This document shows, piece by piece, positions 15,608 through 23,792 of a DNA stretch of 64,000 nucleotides (the stretch's first letter is position 1; each line of letters starts with the position of its first letter). Made by a program: the position numbers and the translations under genes. Under the pieces are notes generated by a model. The model searched no databases and was not told the origin of the DNA. It was given only the letters and a program-made list of their open reading frames with translations. The DNA comes from Reyranella massiliensis 521 (GTDB lineage Bacteria > Pseudomonadota > Alphaproteobacteria > Reyranellales > Reyranellaceae), in assembly GCF_000312425.1 (NCBI RefSeq), contig NZ_HE997181.1:5607400-5671399 (forward strand), given 5' to 3'.

Positions 15608-17296
15608 ATGGCTACCGCACACCCGCGCCGCAGCGGCGCGCAGGTTCTCATCGACCAGCTCCGCATTCACGGCACCGACACGATCTTCGGCGTCCCCGGC
15701 GAGAGCTACCTCGCGGCGCTGGACGCGCTCTACGCCCAGCGCAATTCCATCCGCTACGTGATTTGTCGCCAGGAAGGCGGCGCCTCCTACATGGCCGAAG
15801 CTTACGGAAAGCTTACGGGCAAACCGGGCGTCTGTTTCGTCACGCGCGGTCCCGGCGCCACCAATGCCAGCGTCGGCGTGCATACCGGCTTCCAGGATTC
15901 GACGCCCATGATTCTGCTGGTCGGTCAGGTGGCGCGCGAGCAGAGCGAGCGCGAGGCGTTCCAGGAGATCGACTATCGGCGCATGTACGGCCAGATGGCC
16001 AAATGGGTCACCCAGATCGAGGATGCCCGCCGCATTCCCGAGATCGTGAGCCAGGCCTTTCACCGCGCCGTCAACGGCCGGCCGGGGCCCGTCGTGATCG
16101 CGTTGCCGGAAGACATGCTGACCGACGAGGTCGAAGTCGCCGACGCCGGGCCGTTCAAGGTTTCGCGCGGCGCGCCGGCGCCGGAGGACATGGCAGCGTT
16201 TCGCGAGCTGCTTGCCGCGGCGAAGCAGCCGCTGGTGATCCTGGGCGGCGGCGGCTGGGACGCGAAGGCGTGCGCCGACATCAAGGCCTTCGTCGAAGCC
16301 AATCACCTTCCCGTGACGACGGCGTTCCGCAATCAGGACCTGATCGACAATCGCCACGCCAACTTCGTGGGCGATCTCGGCCTCGGCGTGAATCCGCCCC
16401 TCGGCAAGCGCATTAAGGAGAGCGATCTCATCATCGCCATCGGTCCGCGCCTCGGCGAGGCGACGACCGGCGGCTACGCCATGTTCGATCTGCCGGTGCC
16501 GGCGCAGAAGATGGTGCATGTCCATGCCGGCGCCGAGGAACTCGGCCGCGTCTATCAGGCGACCTTGCCGATCAACAGCGGCATGGCGCAGTTCGCCGCC
16601 GCCGCGAAAGCGATGAAGCCGGTCGACGCTTCGGCGTGGAAGGCGGGCGTCGCCACGGCACGCGCCGACTACCTGAAGAATATCGAGCCCTCGCCGCAGC
16701 CCGGCTCGGCCAATCTGGCGGAGATCGTGGCGTGGCTGAACAAGCGCCTGCCGGACGACGTGATCGTCACCAACGGCGCAGGCAACTATGCGGGCTACGT
16801 CCACCGCTTCTTCCAGTATCGCGGCTTCCGGACCCAGCTTGCGCCGACCAACGGCTCGATGGGCTATGGCGTGCCGTCGGCGGTGGCCGCCAAGATCGCC
16901 GCCCCGGGGCGCACGGTGGTGTCGTTCAGCGGCGATGGCTGCTTCCTGATGAACGGTCAGGAATTCGCGACCGCCGTCCAGCATGGCGCCAACATCGTGT
17001 TCATCGTGATCGACAACGGCATGTACGGCACGATCCGCATGCATCAGGAGCGTGAGTATCCGACCCGCGTGCATGGCACTGAGCTCAAGAACCCCGACTT
17101 CGCGGCCTATGCCCGCGCCTTCGGTGGCCACGGCGAGACGGTCGAGAGGACGGCGGACTTCGAGCAGGCGTTCGAACGTGCGCTCGCGGCCGACCGGCCT
17201 TCCATCATCCACGTGAAGACCGATGCCGAGGCGATCACCTCGCGCATCACGTTGACCAAGCTGCGCGAGCAGGCCTTGGCGAAGCAGAAGCACTGA
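15608..17296 (+). CDS. thiamine-diphosphate-dependent enzyme, acetolactate synthase-like
   Basis: 562 residues with three domains: Pyr (about 8-170) with the catalytic Glu in CRQEGGASYMAEAYGKLTG, central domain (about 190-330), and PP domain (about 370-530) with the ThDP/Mg motif GDGCFLMNGQEFATAVQHGANIVFIVIDNG. It belongs to the large IlvB-like superfamily. The lack of a neighbouring small subunit gene argues against a biosynthetic acetolactate synthase; a benzoylformate-decarboxylase-like or oxalyl-CoA-type activity is as likely. ATG at 15608 follows GGGAAAG; a TTG three codons earlier is possible. Confidence 0.9.
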   Translation: MATAHPRRSGAQVLIDQLRIHGTDTIFGVPGESYLAALDALYAQRNSIRYVICRQEGGASYMAEAYGKLTGKPGVCFVTRGPGATNASVGVHTGFQDSTPMILLVGQVAREQSEREAFQEIDYRRMYGQMAKWVTQIEDARRIPEIVSQAFHRAVNGRPGPVVIALPEDMLTDEVEVADAGPFKVSRGAPAPEDMAAFRELLAAAKQPLVILGGGGWDAKACADIKAFVEANHLPVTTAFRNQDLIDNRHANFVGDLGLGVNPPLGKRIKESDLIIAIGPRLGEATTGGYAMFDLPVPAQKMVHVHAGAEELGRVYQATLPINSGMAQFAAAAKAMKPVDASAWKAGVATARADYLKNIEPSPQPGSANLAEIVAWLNKRLPDDVIVTNGAGNYAGYVHRFFQYRGFRTQLAPTNGSMGYGVPSAVAAKIAAPGRTVVSFSGDGCFLMNGQEFATAVQHGANIVFIVIDNGMYGTIRMHQEREYPTRVHGTELKNPDFAAYARAFGGHGETVERTADFEQAFERALAADRPSIIHVKTDAEAITSRITLTKLREQALAKQKH

Positions 17297-17311
17297 AACA
17301 CCCTCGCGCTT

Positions 17312-17340
17312 CGGCCCTGTGCGACGTCGGCGCAGGGCCG
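17312..17340 (+). terminator. strong hairpin after the ThDP enzyme gene
   Basis: Bases 17312-17340 fold into an 11-base-pair stem (one G-T pair) just 15 bases past the stop. It lacks a T-run, so it may be a stabilising 3' end or a Rho-dependent end rather than a classic intrinsic terminator. It lies before the metZ riboswitch and would help insulate it. Confidence 0.45.
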
Positions 17341-17382
17341 GGCAGGGGACTTGCGCCGACCTGCAGCGGCCTCTATAGAGAC

Positions 17383-17440
17383 GCCCGTGGTGATTTGAGC
17401 CGACCGGCTTGCGACCACGTTAAACATCGCTAAAAGGTCG
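17383..17440 (+). promoter_or_regulatory. SAM-II riboswitch upstream of metZ
   Basis: The segment starting CGTGGTGATTTGAGCC at 17386, continuing through CGGCTTGC, CCACGTTAAACA and ending GCTAAAAGG near 17438, matches the conserved core of the SAM-II (metA) riboswitch: first stem CGTGG/CCACG, the loop that forms the H-type pseudoknot, and the closing GCTAAA. SAM-II elements bind S-adenosylmethionine and repress methionine biosynthesis genes in alphaproteobacteria. The gene that follows is an O-succinylhomoserine sulfhydrylase, the expected target. Confidence 0.92.
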
Positions 17441-17454
17441 GAGTGCTCGCAAAG

Positions 17455-17482
17455 CCCCCGTCCTTCCAGGTCGGGGGTTTTT
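17455..17482 (+). terminator. intrinsic terminator in the metZ leader (riboswitch output)
   Basis: CCCCCG (17455-17460) pairs with CGGGGG (17472-17477), with an inner CCT/AGG pairing, and is followed at once by five T residues (17478-17482). It lies 15 bases after the SAM-II core and 44 bases before the metZ start, so SAM binding could control read-through. How the two structures exclude each other is not obvious from the sequence. Confidence 0.8.
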
Positions 17483-17525
17483 CGTTTGCGATCCTGTGCG
17501 CAGGCAGCGGACGAGAGGAGAGAGC

Positions 17526-18740
17526 ATGATGGACGGAGCAGTTCCCAGGAAGAAGACCGAGGCAGATACCAGCAAGTGGCGGCCGCAGACCCGCGCCGTG
17601 CGCGGCGGGCAGATCCGCAGCAACTTCGACGAGACGTCGGAGGCCCTGTTCCTGACGTCGGGTTATGCCTACTCCAGTGCCGAGGAAGCCGAGGCGACCT
17701 TCAAGGGCGAGAGCAACCACTACCAGTATTCGCGCTTCGGCAATCCGACCGTCAGCATGTTCGAGAACCGGCTGGCCGCTCTCGAAGGCGCCGAGGCCTG
17801 TCGTTCGACCTCGACCGGCATGTCGGCGGTGTTCTTCGCGTTGCTGGCGCTGCTCAAGAGCGGCGACCGGATCGTGGCGGCGCGGCAGCTCTTCGGGTCC
17901 TGTCACTACATCGTGTCCGACCTTCTGCCGAAGTACGGTATCCAAAGCGAGCTGGTCGACGGCGGCGATCTCGCGCAATGGGAGAAGGCGCTCAGCAAGC
18001 CCACCCAGGCCGTGCTCTTCGAGTCGCCCTCGAACCCGATGCTCGACATCGTCGACGTCAAGGCGGTGTGCGATCTCGCCCACAAGGCCGGCGCCAAGGT
18101 CGTGCTCGACAACGCTTTCGCAACGCCGATCCTGCAACGGCCGCTCGAGTTCGGCGCCGATGTCGTCGTGCATTCCGCCACCAAGTACATCGACGGTCAG
18201 GGCCGCACGCTCGGCGGCGCGGTGCTGGGCAGCAAGGAGTTCATCCTCGACAAGCTGCAGCCGATCATCCGCAATTGCGGTCCGTCGCTCAGCCCGTTCA
18301 ATGCCTGGGTGCTGGTGAAGGGCCTGGAAACGCTCGGCCTGCGGATCGAGCGCCACTGCGCCAACGCCCGGCGGGTCGCCGACACGCTGGCGGCCCATCC
18401 GGCGATCGGTCGCGTGCTCTATCCCGGCCGTCCCGACCATCCGCAACACAAGCTCGCGGCCAAGCAGATGTCGGATTTCGGCGGCGTGGTGACGTTCGAT
18501 CTCAAGGCCGGCAAGTGGGCCGCGTTCGAAATGCTGAACCGCCTGCAGATCGTCGATATTTCCAACAATCTCGGCGATGCCAAGAGCCTGGCCACGCATC
18601 CGGCGACGACGACGCATATGCGCATCGGCGCGGAGGAGCGCACCAAGCTCGGCATCACCGACGGCACCATCCGGCTTTCGGTTGGCCTCGAAGATGCCGA
18701 GGATGTAGTTGCCGATCTGGTTCAGGCGCTCGGAGCGTGA
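17526..18740 (+). CDS. metZ: O-succinylhomoserine sulfhydrylase
   Basis: 404 residues of the Cys/Met-metabolism PLP family. Motifs: QYSRFGNPT (cofactor phosphate/substrate), RSTSTGMSAVF, ESPSNPMLDIVD and the PLP-binding lysine in HSATKYIDGQGR (about residue 220). It makes homocysteine directly from O-succinylhomoserine and sulfide. The SGYAYSSAEEAE start region and full length match MetZ better than MetB or MetC. A SAM-II riboswitch and terminator lie in its leader. GAGGAG precedes the ATG at 17526; a second ATG follows directly. Confidence 0.93.
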   Translation: MMDGAVPRKKTEADTSKWRPQTRAVRGGQIRSNFDETSEALFLTSGYAYSSAEEAEATFKGESNHYQYSRFGNPTVSMFENRLAALEGAEACRSTSTGMSAVFFALLALLKSGDRIVAARQLFGSCHYIVSDLLPKYGIQSELVDGGDLAQWEKALSKPTQAVLFESPSNPMLDIVDVKAVCDLAHKAGAKVVLDNAFATPILQRPLEFGADVVVHSATKYIDGQGRTLGGAVLGSKEFILDKLQPIIRNCGPSLSPFNAWVLVKGLETLGLRIERHCANARRVADTLAAHPAIGRVLYPGRPDHPQHKLAAKQMSDFGGVVTFDLKAGKWAAFEMLNRLQIVDISNNLGDAKSLATHPATTTHMRIGAEERTKLGITDGTIRLSVGLEDAEDVVADLVQALGA

Positions 18741-18755
18741 GGCGGAGGAAGTGAG

Positions 18756-19421
18756 ATGACTGCGGTCGAAGTGACAATGGCCGAGGCGTCGGCTCAAGCG
18801 TCCGGCGCCACGCCGCTGTCGGCGACCCTGTGGGCGGAGAATGCCGATCTGGCCGAGCGCATTCTGGCACACGGCTTCGTGCGCGGGCTGGCCGACGGCA
18901 GCCTGCAGATCCAGCGCTTCAAGGGCTATGTCGCGCAGGATGCCTACTTCCTCGAGGCCTTCGCGCGCGCCTACGCCTTCTGCCTCGCCAATTCGACGTC
19001 GCGCGAAGACCTCTACGGCTTCGCCGACCTGATTGCCGGTGTCCTGGAGGAGCTCAAGCTCCACAGGCGCTATGCCGAGCGCTGGCAGGTCGATCTGTCC
19101 TGTGTGACCCCGGTCGAGGCGACCAAGGCCTATGTCGACTTCCTGCTGGAGACGGCGCGGCGCGGCGACCTCGGCGAGACGATCGCGGCGATGACGCCGT
19201 GCATGCGTCTCTACGCCTTTCTCGGCCGTTCGCTGGCTGCCAGGACGGTGGAGCCGCTCTATGCGGAATGGGTGAAGACCTATGCCGATCCCGGCTTCGA
19301 GGCGCTGGCGGCCCGGGTAGAAGCGCTGCTCGATCTGCACGCCAAGGATTGCGACAGCGTCCGGGCCGCCTATCGCCGCGCCATGGAACTCGAATACGGC
19401 TTCTTCGACGCCAACGTCTGA
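18756..19421 (+). CDS. tenA: TenA family thiaminase II-like protein
   Basis: 221 residues of an all-helical TenA fold. Landmarks: FKGYVAQDAYFLEAFARAY, EELKLHRRYAERW, the catalytic-Cys region MTPCMRLYAFLG (about residue 149) and the carboxy-terminal Glu region MELEYGFFDA. The family hydrolyses amino-pyrimidine thiamin breakdown products for salvage. It starts 15 bases after metZ, so it may be co-transcribed under the SAM-II riboswitch; no thiamin genes or TPP riboswitch are nearby. Some TenA proteins with altered pockets act on other substrates. Confidence 0.88.
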   Translation: MTAVEVTMAEASAQASGATPLSATLWAENADLAERILAHGFVRGLADGSLQIQRFKGYVAQDAYFLEAFARAYAFCLANSTSREDLYGFADLIAGVLEELKLHRRYAERWQVDLSCVTPVEATKAYVDFLLETARRGDLGETIAAMTPCMRLYAFLGRSLAARTVEPLYAEWVKTYADPGFEALAARVEALLDLHAKDCDSVRAAYRRAMELEYGFFDANV

Positions 19422-19426
19422 CGGCG

Positions 19427-19873
19427 TCAGAGCGCCGCCAGCCTCTCCATCGAGCGCTCCAGCGCGCCGTGCAGATCGGCCGTAAGCTTGGTGCCCATTG
19501 CCAGACGCACTTCCTGCTCTGCTGCGGCCCAGAGCGGCAGGGCGCGCTTGAAGAGCGCGCGGCCGGCCGGCGTGGCGACCAGCTCGTGGCGGCGCTTGTC
19601 GGCAGCGGTGGCGCGTTCGACCACCCCCGAGCTCAACAGCGGCCGCAGGTTGCGCGTCAGGGTCGTGCGATCGGTCGCCAACAGGTCGGCCAGCTCGGTG
19701 ATGGTGACCGGGCCCTGGGCGGTCACGAAACCCAGCAACGAGAATTGCGAAATTCTGAGGCCCGTCGGCGCGAGATGCTTGCTGTAGATCTGCGTCACGC
19801 GCCGCGCGGCGCTGCGGACCCTAAAGCAGGTGCAGTCGGCAGGCGAAGGCCTGACGGGGAGCAGAGTATTCAT
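19427..19873 (-). CDS. MarR family transcriptional regulator
   Basis: 148 residues of winged-helix fold. The helix-turn-helix is around VTITELADLLATDRTTLTRNLRPLLSSGVVER, followed by the wing ADKRRHELVATPAGRALF. It carries CTCFRVRSAARRV near the amino terminus, a Cys pair that might sense oxidants (inference). ATG at 19873 is chosen; a GTG 19 codons upstream would run into the divergent gene's control region. It is divergent from the thioesterase gene at 19954, the likely regulated neighbour. Confidence 0.88.
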   Translation of the reverse strand: MNTLLPVRPSPADCTCFRVRSAARRVTQIYSKHLAPTGLRISQFSLLGFVTAQGPVTITELADLLATDRTTLTRNLRPLLSSGVVERATAADKRRHELVATPAGRALFKRALPLWAAAEQEVRLAMGTKLTADLHGALERSMERLAAL

Positions 19874-19953
19874 CGCCGGCAGATTAGCGCCGGTGGGTTG
19901 CGCCGGCAAAGCATTACTGTGTATATGCACGCAAAAGCGGGATGGAGACGAGC

Positions 19954-20427
19954 ATGGCCGCGACGGCGGAATATGGCGTGGTGCCGATCGAGCAGGTGCG
20001 GCCGATGGACGGGCTGGCGCTCTTCCAGGCCATCAGGGAAGGTCGTCTTCCGGCGCCCCCGATTTGCAAGGCTCTGGGCATGACCCTCGACGAGGTCGAA
20101 CTGGGCCGCGTCGTCTTCGGTTACCGTCCGGTGTTCGACCACTACAATCCGTTGGGCACGGTCCATGGCGGCATCGCGGCAACCCTGCTCGATTCGGTGA
20201 TGGGCTGCTGCATTCACACAACCCTGAAGGCGGGGACCGGCTACACGACCGTCGAGATCAAGATCAACTATGTACGCGCCATGTCCGACAAGACCGGCCC
20301 GGTGCGCGCCGAAGGCAAGATCATCAATGTCGGTTCGCGCATCGCCACGTCGGAAGGCCGGCTCACCGACGCATCCGGCAAGCTCCTGGCGCACGGCACA
20401 ACAACCTGCCTGATCTTTCCGATCTAG
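19954..20427 (+). CDS. PaaI-type hotdog-fold thioesterase
   Basis: 157 residues. The hotdog signature is visible as FDHYNPLGTVHGGIAATLLDSVMG, with the HGG helix start and active-site Asp, then KINYVRAM and a late beta sheet. PaaI-like enzymes hydrolyse acyl- or aryl-CoA thioesters. The ATG at 19954 has GGAG five bases upstream; an ATG at 19942 would add four residues. The divergent MarR regulator 80 bases away suggests control by an aromatic or acyl ligand. Confidence 0.88.
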   Translation: MAATAEYGVVPIEQVRPMDGLALFQAIREGRLPAPPICKALGMTLDEVELGRVVFGYRPVFDHYNPLGTVHGGIAATLLDSVMGCCIHTTLKAGTGYTTVEIKINYVRAMSDKTGPVRAEGKIINVGSRIATSEGRLTDASGKLLAHGTTTCLIFPI

Positions 20428-20562
20428 ACCGACGACAGGTTGCCGATTTGTGAGGGGATGTAGACGCATCGATAAGAATGCGCATGCATCTAGTATCAAG
20501 CAGGCCGGTCTGAGGCGACCGCCCTTCGGCGCTGCAGGGAGTTGCGATAGTCTGGCGGGTGC

Positions 20563-21468
20563 ATGCAGCCCTCCGCCGAACAGCGACTGCTGAAGCTCTC
20601 CATCGCGGTGACGATCGCCGTTGCGGCCGCCGGCGTTCTGTTCGGCCTGCTGTCGGGGTCGATGTCGATCGTCTTCGATGGCGTCTTTGCGGCGATCGAC
20701 GCGGCGATGTCAGGCTTGGCGCTGTTCGTGTCGCGGCTGGTCAATCGGGTGGCCGAGAACCGGCGGTTCCAGTTCGGCTACTGGCACATCGAGCCGATGG
20801 TGCTGGCCTTCAATGGCGGCACGCTGATGCTGCTCTGCTTCTATGCCTTCCTGAACGCGGTCGACAGTTTCCTGGCCGGCGGCCGTCAGCTCGATTTCGA
20901 TTGGGCAATGGCCTACGCCGTCGTCGTCTGCGCCGTCTGCTTCGCCATGTTCTTCTACGAACGACATGCCAACAGGCACATCGGCTCGGATTTCATACGG
21001 CTGGATGCGCAAAGCTGGCTGATGTCGGCCTGCATCACCCTGGCGCTGCTGGTGGCCTTCGCCATCGCCTGGGTTCTCACCGACACGCCGTATGCGCGTT
21101 TCACGCCCTACGCCGATCCCGTCGTGCTGGCGTTGCTGACCCTGGTGCTGGTCTTCGTGCCGATCCACACCGTGCGCAAGGCTCTGACCGAAATCCTGCT
21201 GATCACGCCACGGGAACTCGACGATCATGTGCGGCAGGTGATGGACGATATCGTGGCCCGCTACGGCTTTCGCACCTACACGAGTTACGTCGCCAAGGTC
21301 GGGCGCGCGCAATTCATCGAGATCCATGTTGCCGTGCCGGCCGATACGCCGATAGACAGTGTTGCCAAGGCCGATGCCATCCGTCGCGAGATTGCGGCGG
21401 CCATTGGCGAGGAAGGGCCGCATCGCTGGCTCACGATCGATTTCACCGCCGATCCGCAGTGGCTCTAG
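20563..21468 (+). CDS. cation diffusion facilitator family transporter
   Basis: 301 residues: about five or six membrane helices (15-205) and a cytoplasmic carboxy-terminal domain (215-300). The CDF-like start KLSIAVTIAVAAAGVLFGLLSGSMSIVFDGVFAAIDAAMS includes the first metal-binding Asp (in DGVFAAID). The second site helix has LDAQSWLMS in place of the more usual HxxxD, so metal preference is uncertain. Role: divalent-cation/proton antiport. No operon partner is evident; 94 bases upstream are free of genes. Confidence 0.87.
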   Translation: MQPSAEQRLLKLSIAVTIAVAAAGVLFGLLSGSMSIVFDGVFAAIDAAMSGLALFVSRLVNRVAENRRFQFGYWHIEPMVLAFNGGTLMLLCFYAFLNAVDSFLAGGRQLDFDWAMAYAVVVCAVCFAMFFYERHANRHIGSDFIRLDAQSWLMSACITLALLVAFAIAWVLTDTPYARFTPYADPVVLALLTLVLVFVPIHTVRKALTEILLITPRELDDHVRQVMDDIVARYGFRTYTSYVAKVGRAQFIEIHVAVPADTPIDSVAKADAIRREIAAAIGEEGPHRWLTIDFTADPQWL

Positions 21469-21527
21469 CCTGTTTGACCTTTTGGCGGGAAACTCCCATC
21501 TCACTGTCGCAAGGAAATCATTGAGCG

Positions 21528-21920
21528 ATGTATTCCGCCACAACCCGTGCCATTGTCGTCACGGTCACACCGCAATATCTGCCTGACCAGTCCGATCCTG
21601 CGAAATCGCAGTTTGTCTGGGCCTATCAAGTCCGTATTGAAAATAAGGGCGATATCGCAGTGCAGTTGCGCAGCCGGCATTGGAAGATCACCGACGGGCT
21701 GGGCCGCCAGCAGGAAGTGAAGGGGCCCGGCGTGATCGGCAAGACACCTTTGCTGCGTCCAGGCGAAATGTTCGAGTACACTTCCGGCACACCGCTCTCC
21801 ACGCCATCCGGCTTCATGGGCGGCACGTATCAAATGGTGAGCGAGGCGGGCGAGGCCTTCGATATCGAAATCCCCACTTTCTCGCTGGACACGCCAGGCT
21901 CGCAGCGACGGCTCAACTGA
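21528..21920 (+). CDS. apaG: ApaG domain protein
   Basis: 130 residues, full length for ApaG, a fibronectin-III-like beta sandwich. Diagnostic motifs: FVWAYQVRIENKGD, QLRSRHWKITDGLGR, EVKGPGVIGKTPLLRPGE and the Gly-rich GFMGGTYQM. Its loss in enterobacteria affects cobalt resistance and magnesium efflux, but the molecular role is unsettled. It lies ahead of folE on the same strand with a 38-base gap. Confidence 0.94.
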   Translation: MYSATTRAIVVTVTPQYLPDQSDPAKSQFVWAYQVRIENKGDIAVQLRSRHWKITDGLGRQQEVKGPGVIGKTPLLRPGEMFEYTSGTPLSTPSGFMGGTYQMVSEAGEAFDIEIPTFSLDTPGSQRRLN

Positions 21921-21958
21921 GCAGCGGCACCGAGGGCATGGGATAGAGGAGAGCGACG

Positions 21959-22585
21959 ATGAACAAGGTCCTGAAGAAGAGCGAGGTGGTTTCGCTCGCC
22001 ACCGGGCTGAAGCGGCCCTCGCGGGAAGAAGCCGAAGCGGCCGTGCGCACGCTGATTCGCTGGGCCGGCGACGATCCCGCCCGCGAAGGCCTGGTCGGCA
22101 CGCCGGACCGCGTCGTGCGCTCCTACGAGGAATTCTTTTCGGGCTACGACGAAGATCCGGCGGAAATGCTGCAGCGGACTTTCGAGGAGGTCGAGGGTTA
22201 CGACGAGGTCGTGGCGCTGCGCGATATCCGCCTCGAATCCCATTGCGAACATCACATGGTGCCGATCATCGGCCGGGTCCATGTCGGCTACCTGCCGGAC
22301 AAGCGCGTGGTCGGGATCAGCAAGCTCGCCCGCGTGGTCGACGCCTATGCCCATCGCCTGCAGATCCAGGAGAAGCTGACGGCGCAGATCGCCAACACTC
22401 TGCAAGAAGTGCTGCAGCCGCGCGGCGTCGCCGTGGTGATCGAGGCGGCGCATCAGTGCATGACCACCCGCGGCGTGCACAAGTCGGATGTCACGATGGT
22501 GACAAGCCGGATGCTGGGCGCTTTCCGCGATAATGGCGAGACACGGCGCGAATTTCTGACCATGATCGGTCGCAACACGATTTGA
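21959..22585 (+). CDS. folE: GTP cyclohydrolase I
   Basis: 208 residues. Converts GTP to 7,8-dihydroneopterin triphosphate, the first step of folate and pterin synthesis. The zinc site is clear: Cys and His in ESHCEHHMVP (about residues 95-99) and the third Cys in QCMTTRGVH (about 166). GTP-binding motifs GYLPDKRVVGISKLAR and the conserved DPAREGLVGTPDRV are intact. SD sequence GAGGAG precedes the ATG. It is a canonical type IA enzyme. Confidence 0.96.
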   Translation: MNKVLKKSEVVSLATGLKRPSREEAEAAVRTLIRWAGDDPAREGLVGTPDRVVRSYEEFFSGYDEDPAEMLQRTFEEVEGYDEVVALRDIRLESHCEHHMVPIIGRVHVGYLPDKRVVGISKLARVVDAYAHRLQIQEKLTAQIANTLQEVLQPRGVAVVIEAAHQCMTTRGVHKSDVTMVTSRMLGAFRDNGETRREFLTMIGRNTI

Positions 22586-22601
22586 TCGCGACAAGGACAT
22601 C

Positions 22602-23771
22602 ATGGCCGGAGAGATCGTCAGTTCCGTCGAAATGCTGCGCAGGCTCGTGGCGTTCGACACCACCTCGCGCAATTCCAACCTCGCCCTGATCGACTATGTC
22701 AGGGACTACCTCGCCGGGCATGGCGTCGAGAGCAAGCTGGTGCCGAACGAGGATGGCTCCAAGGCCAACCTCTTCGCCACCGTCGGCCCCAATGTGGAGG
22801 GCGGCGTCGTCCTGTCCGGCCATACCGACGTGGTGCCGGTCGACGGCCAGCCCTGGACGACCGATCCGTGGACGCTGACCCTGAAGGACGGCAAGTACTA
22901 CGGCCGCGGCACCTGCGACATGAAGGCGTTCTACGCCATCGCGCTCGCCATGCTGCCGGAGTTCAAGAAGGCTCCCCTCAAGAAGCCGATCCACTTCGCG
23001 CTGTCCTACGACGAGGAGATCGGCTGTTTCGGTGCCCACTCGCTGGCCGCGCGCATGGCGAGCGAAGTGCCGAAGCCGAAGGTGATCATCATCGGCGAGC
23101 CGACGATGATGACGGTGGTCCACGCCCACAAGGGCAGCCAGACTTACGTCACCAAGTTCACGGGCTTCGAGGCGCACTCCTCGATGACCCATCTCGGCGT
23201 CAGCGCCATCCACTTTGCCGGCGAGTTCATCCACTACCTCAACCAGGTGCAGGAGGAGCTCGAGGCCAAGGCGTCGAAGGACAGCGAGTTCACACCGGCG
23301 GCGGCGACCTTCAACGTCGGCACGATCGTCGGCGGCACGGCCGGCAACATCCTGGCGCGCGAGTGCGAGGTGCTGTGGGGCTATCGCGAACTGCCGACGC
23401 GGCCGATCGAGGAGCTGGGCGAGCGCGCCAAGAAATGGCTCGCCGAGGAGCTGCTGCCCAGGATGAAGGCCAAGCATCCGGCCGCCGCCATCGAGACCGA
23501 GCTGCGTTCCTCGACCCCGGCCTTCTCGCCCGAGGGCAACGACGACGCCAAGACACTCGCCGGAAGCTGGTCCGGCTCCAACACGGTCGGCAGCGTAGTC
23601 TACGCCACGGAGGCCGGCATCTTCCGCAAGACTCTCGGCGTGCCCACGGTGGTCTGCGGTCCGGGCGACATCGCCCAGGCGCACCAGCCCAACGAGTTCA
23701 TCCTCGTGCCCCAGATCGGCGCCTGCGAGGAATTCATGAAGCGCATGCTGGAGTGGGCCTGCCGGGACTGA
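22602..23771 (+). CDS. argE: acetylornithine deacetylase
   Basis: 389 residues of the M20 metallopeptidase family. Metal-binding motifs are intact: SGHTDVVPVDG, GRGTCDMKAF, SYDEEIGCFGAHS (catalytic and bridging Glu), and a late His in AQAHQPNEF. The dimerisation domain sits at about 180-290. Role: N-acetylornithine to ornithine in arginine synthesis. It starts 16 bases after folE and converges with hslO-argF-argD, so arginine genes face each other here. Ornithine also feeds the decarboxylase at 35225. Confidence 0.92.
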   Translation: MAGEIVSSVEMLRRLVAFDTTSRNSNLALIDYVRDYLAGHGVESKLVPNEDGSKANLFATVGPNVEGGVVLSGHTDVVPVDGQPWTTDPWTLTLKDGKYYGRGTCDMKAFYAIALAMLPEFKKAPLKKPIHFALSYDEEIGCFGAHSLAARMASEVPKPKVIIIGEPTMMTVVHAHKGSQTYVTKFTGFEAHSSMTHLGVSAIHFAGEFIHYLNQVQEELEAKASKDSEFTPAAATFNVGTIVGGTAGNILARECEVLWGYRELPTRPIEELGERAKKWLAEELLPRMKAKHPAAAIETELRSSTPAFSPEGNDDAKTLAGSWSGSNTVGSVVYATEAGIFRKTLGVPTVVCGPGDIAQAHQPNEFILVPQIGACEEFMKRMLEWACRD

Positions 23772-23792
23772 GCCCGTCCCGAGAGATGGCGA

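Noticed and set aside
15509..17293. Long open frame on the minus strand opposite the ThDP enzyme
   Set aside because: The plus strand encodes a clear ThDP enzyme with all motifs; the opposite frame is open only because codon third positions are G/C rich.
17430..19340. Long minus-strand frame over metZ and tenA
   Set aside because: Crosses two real plus-strand genes and the riboswitch; no domain.
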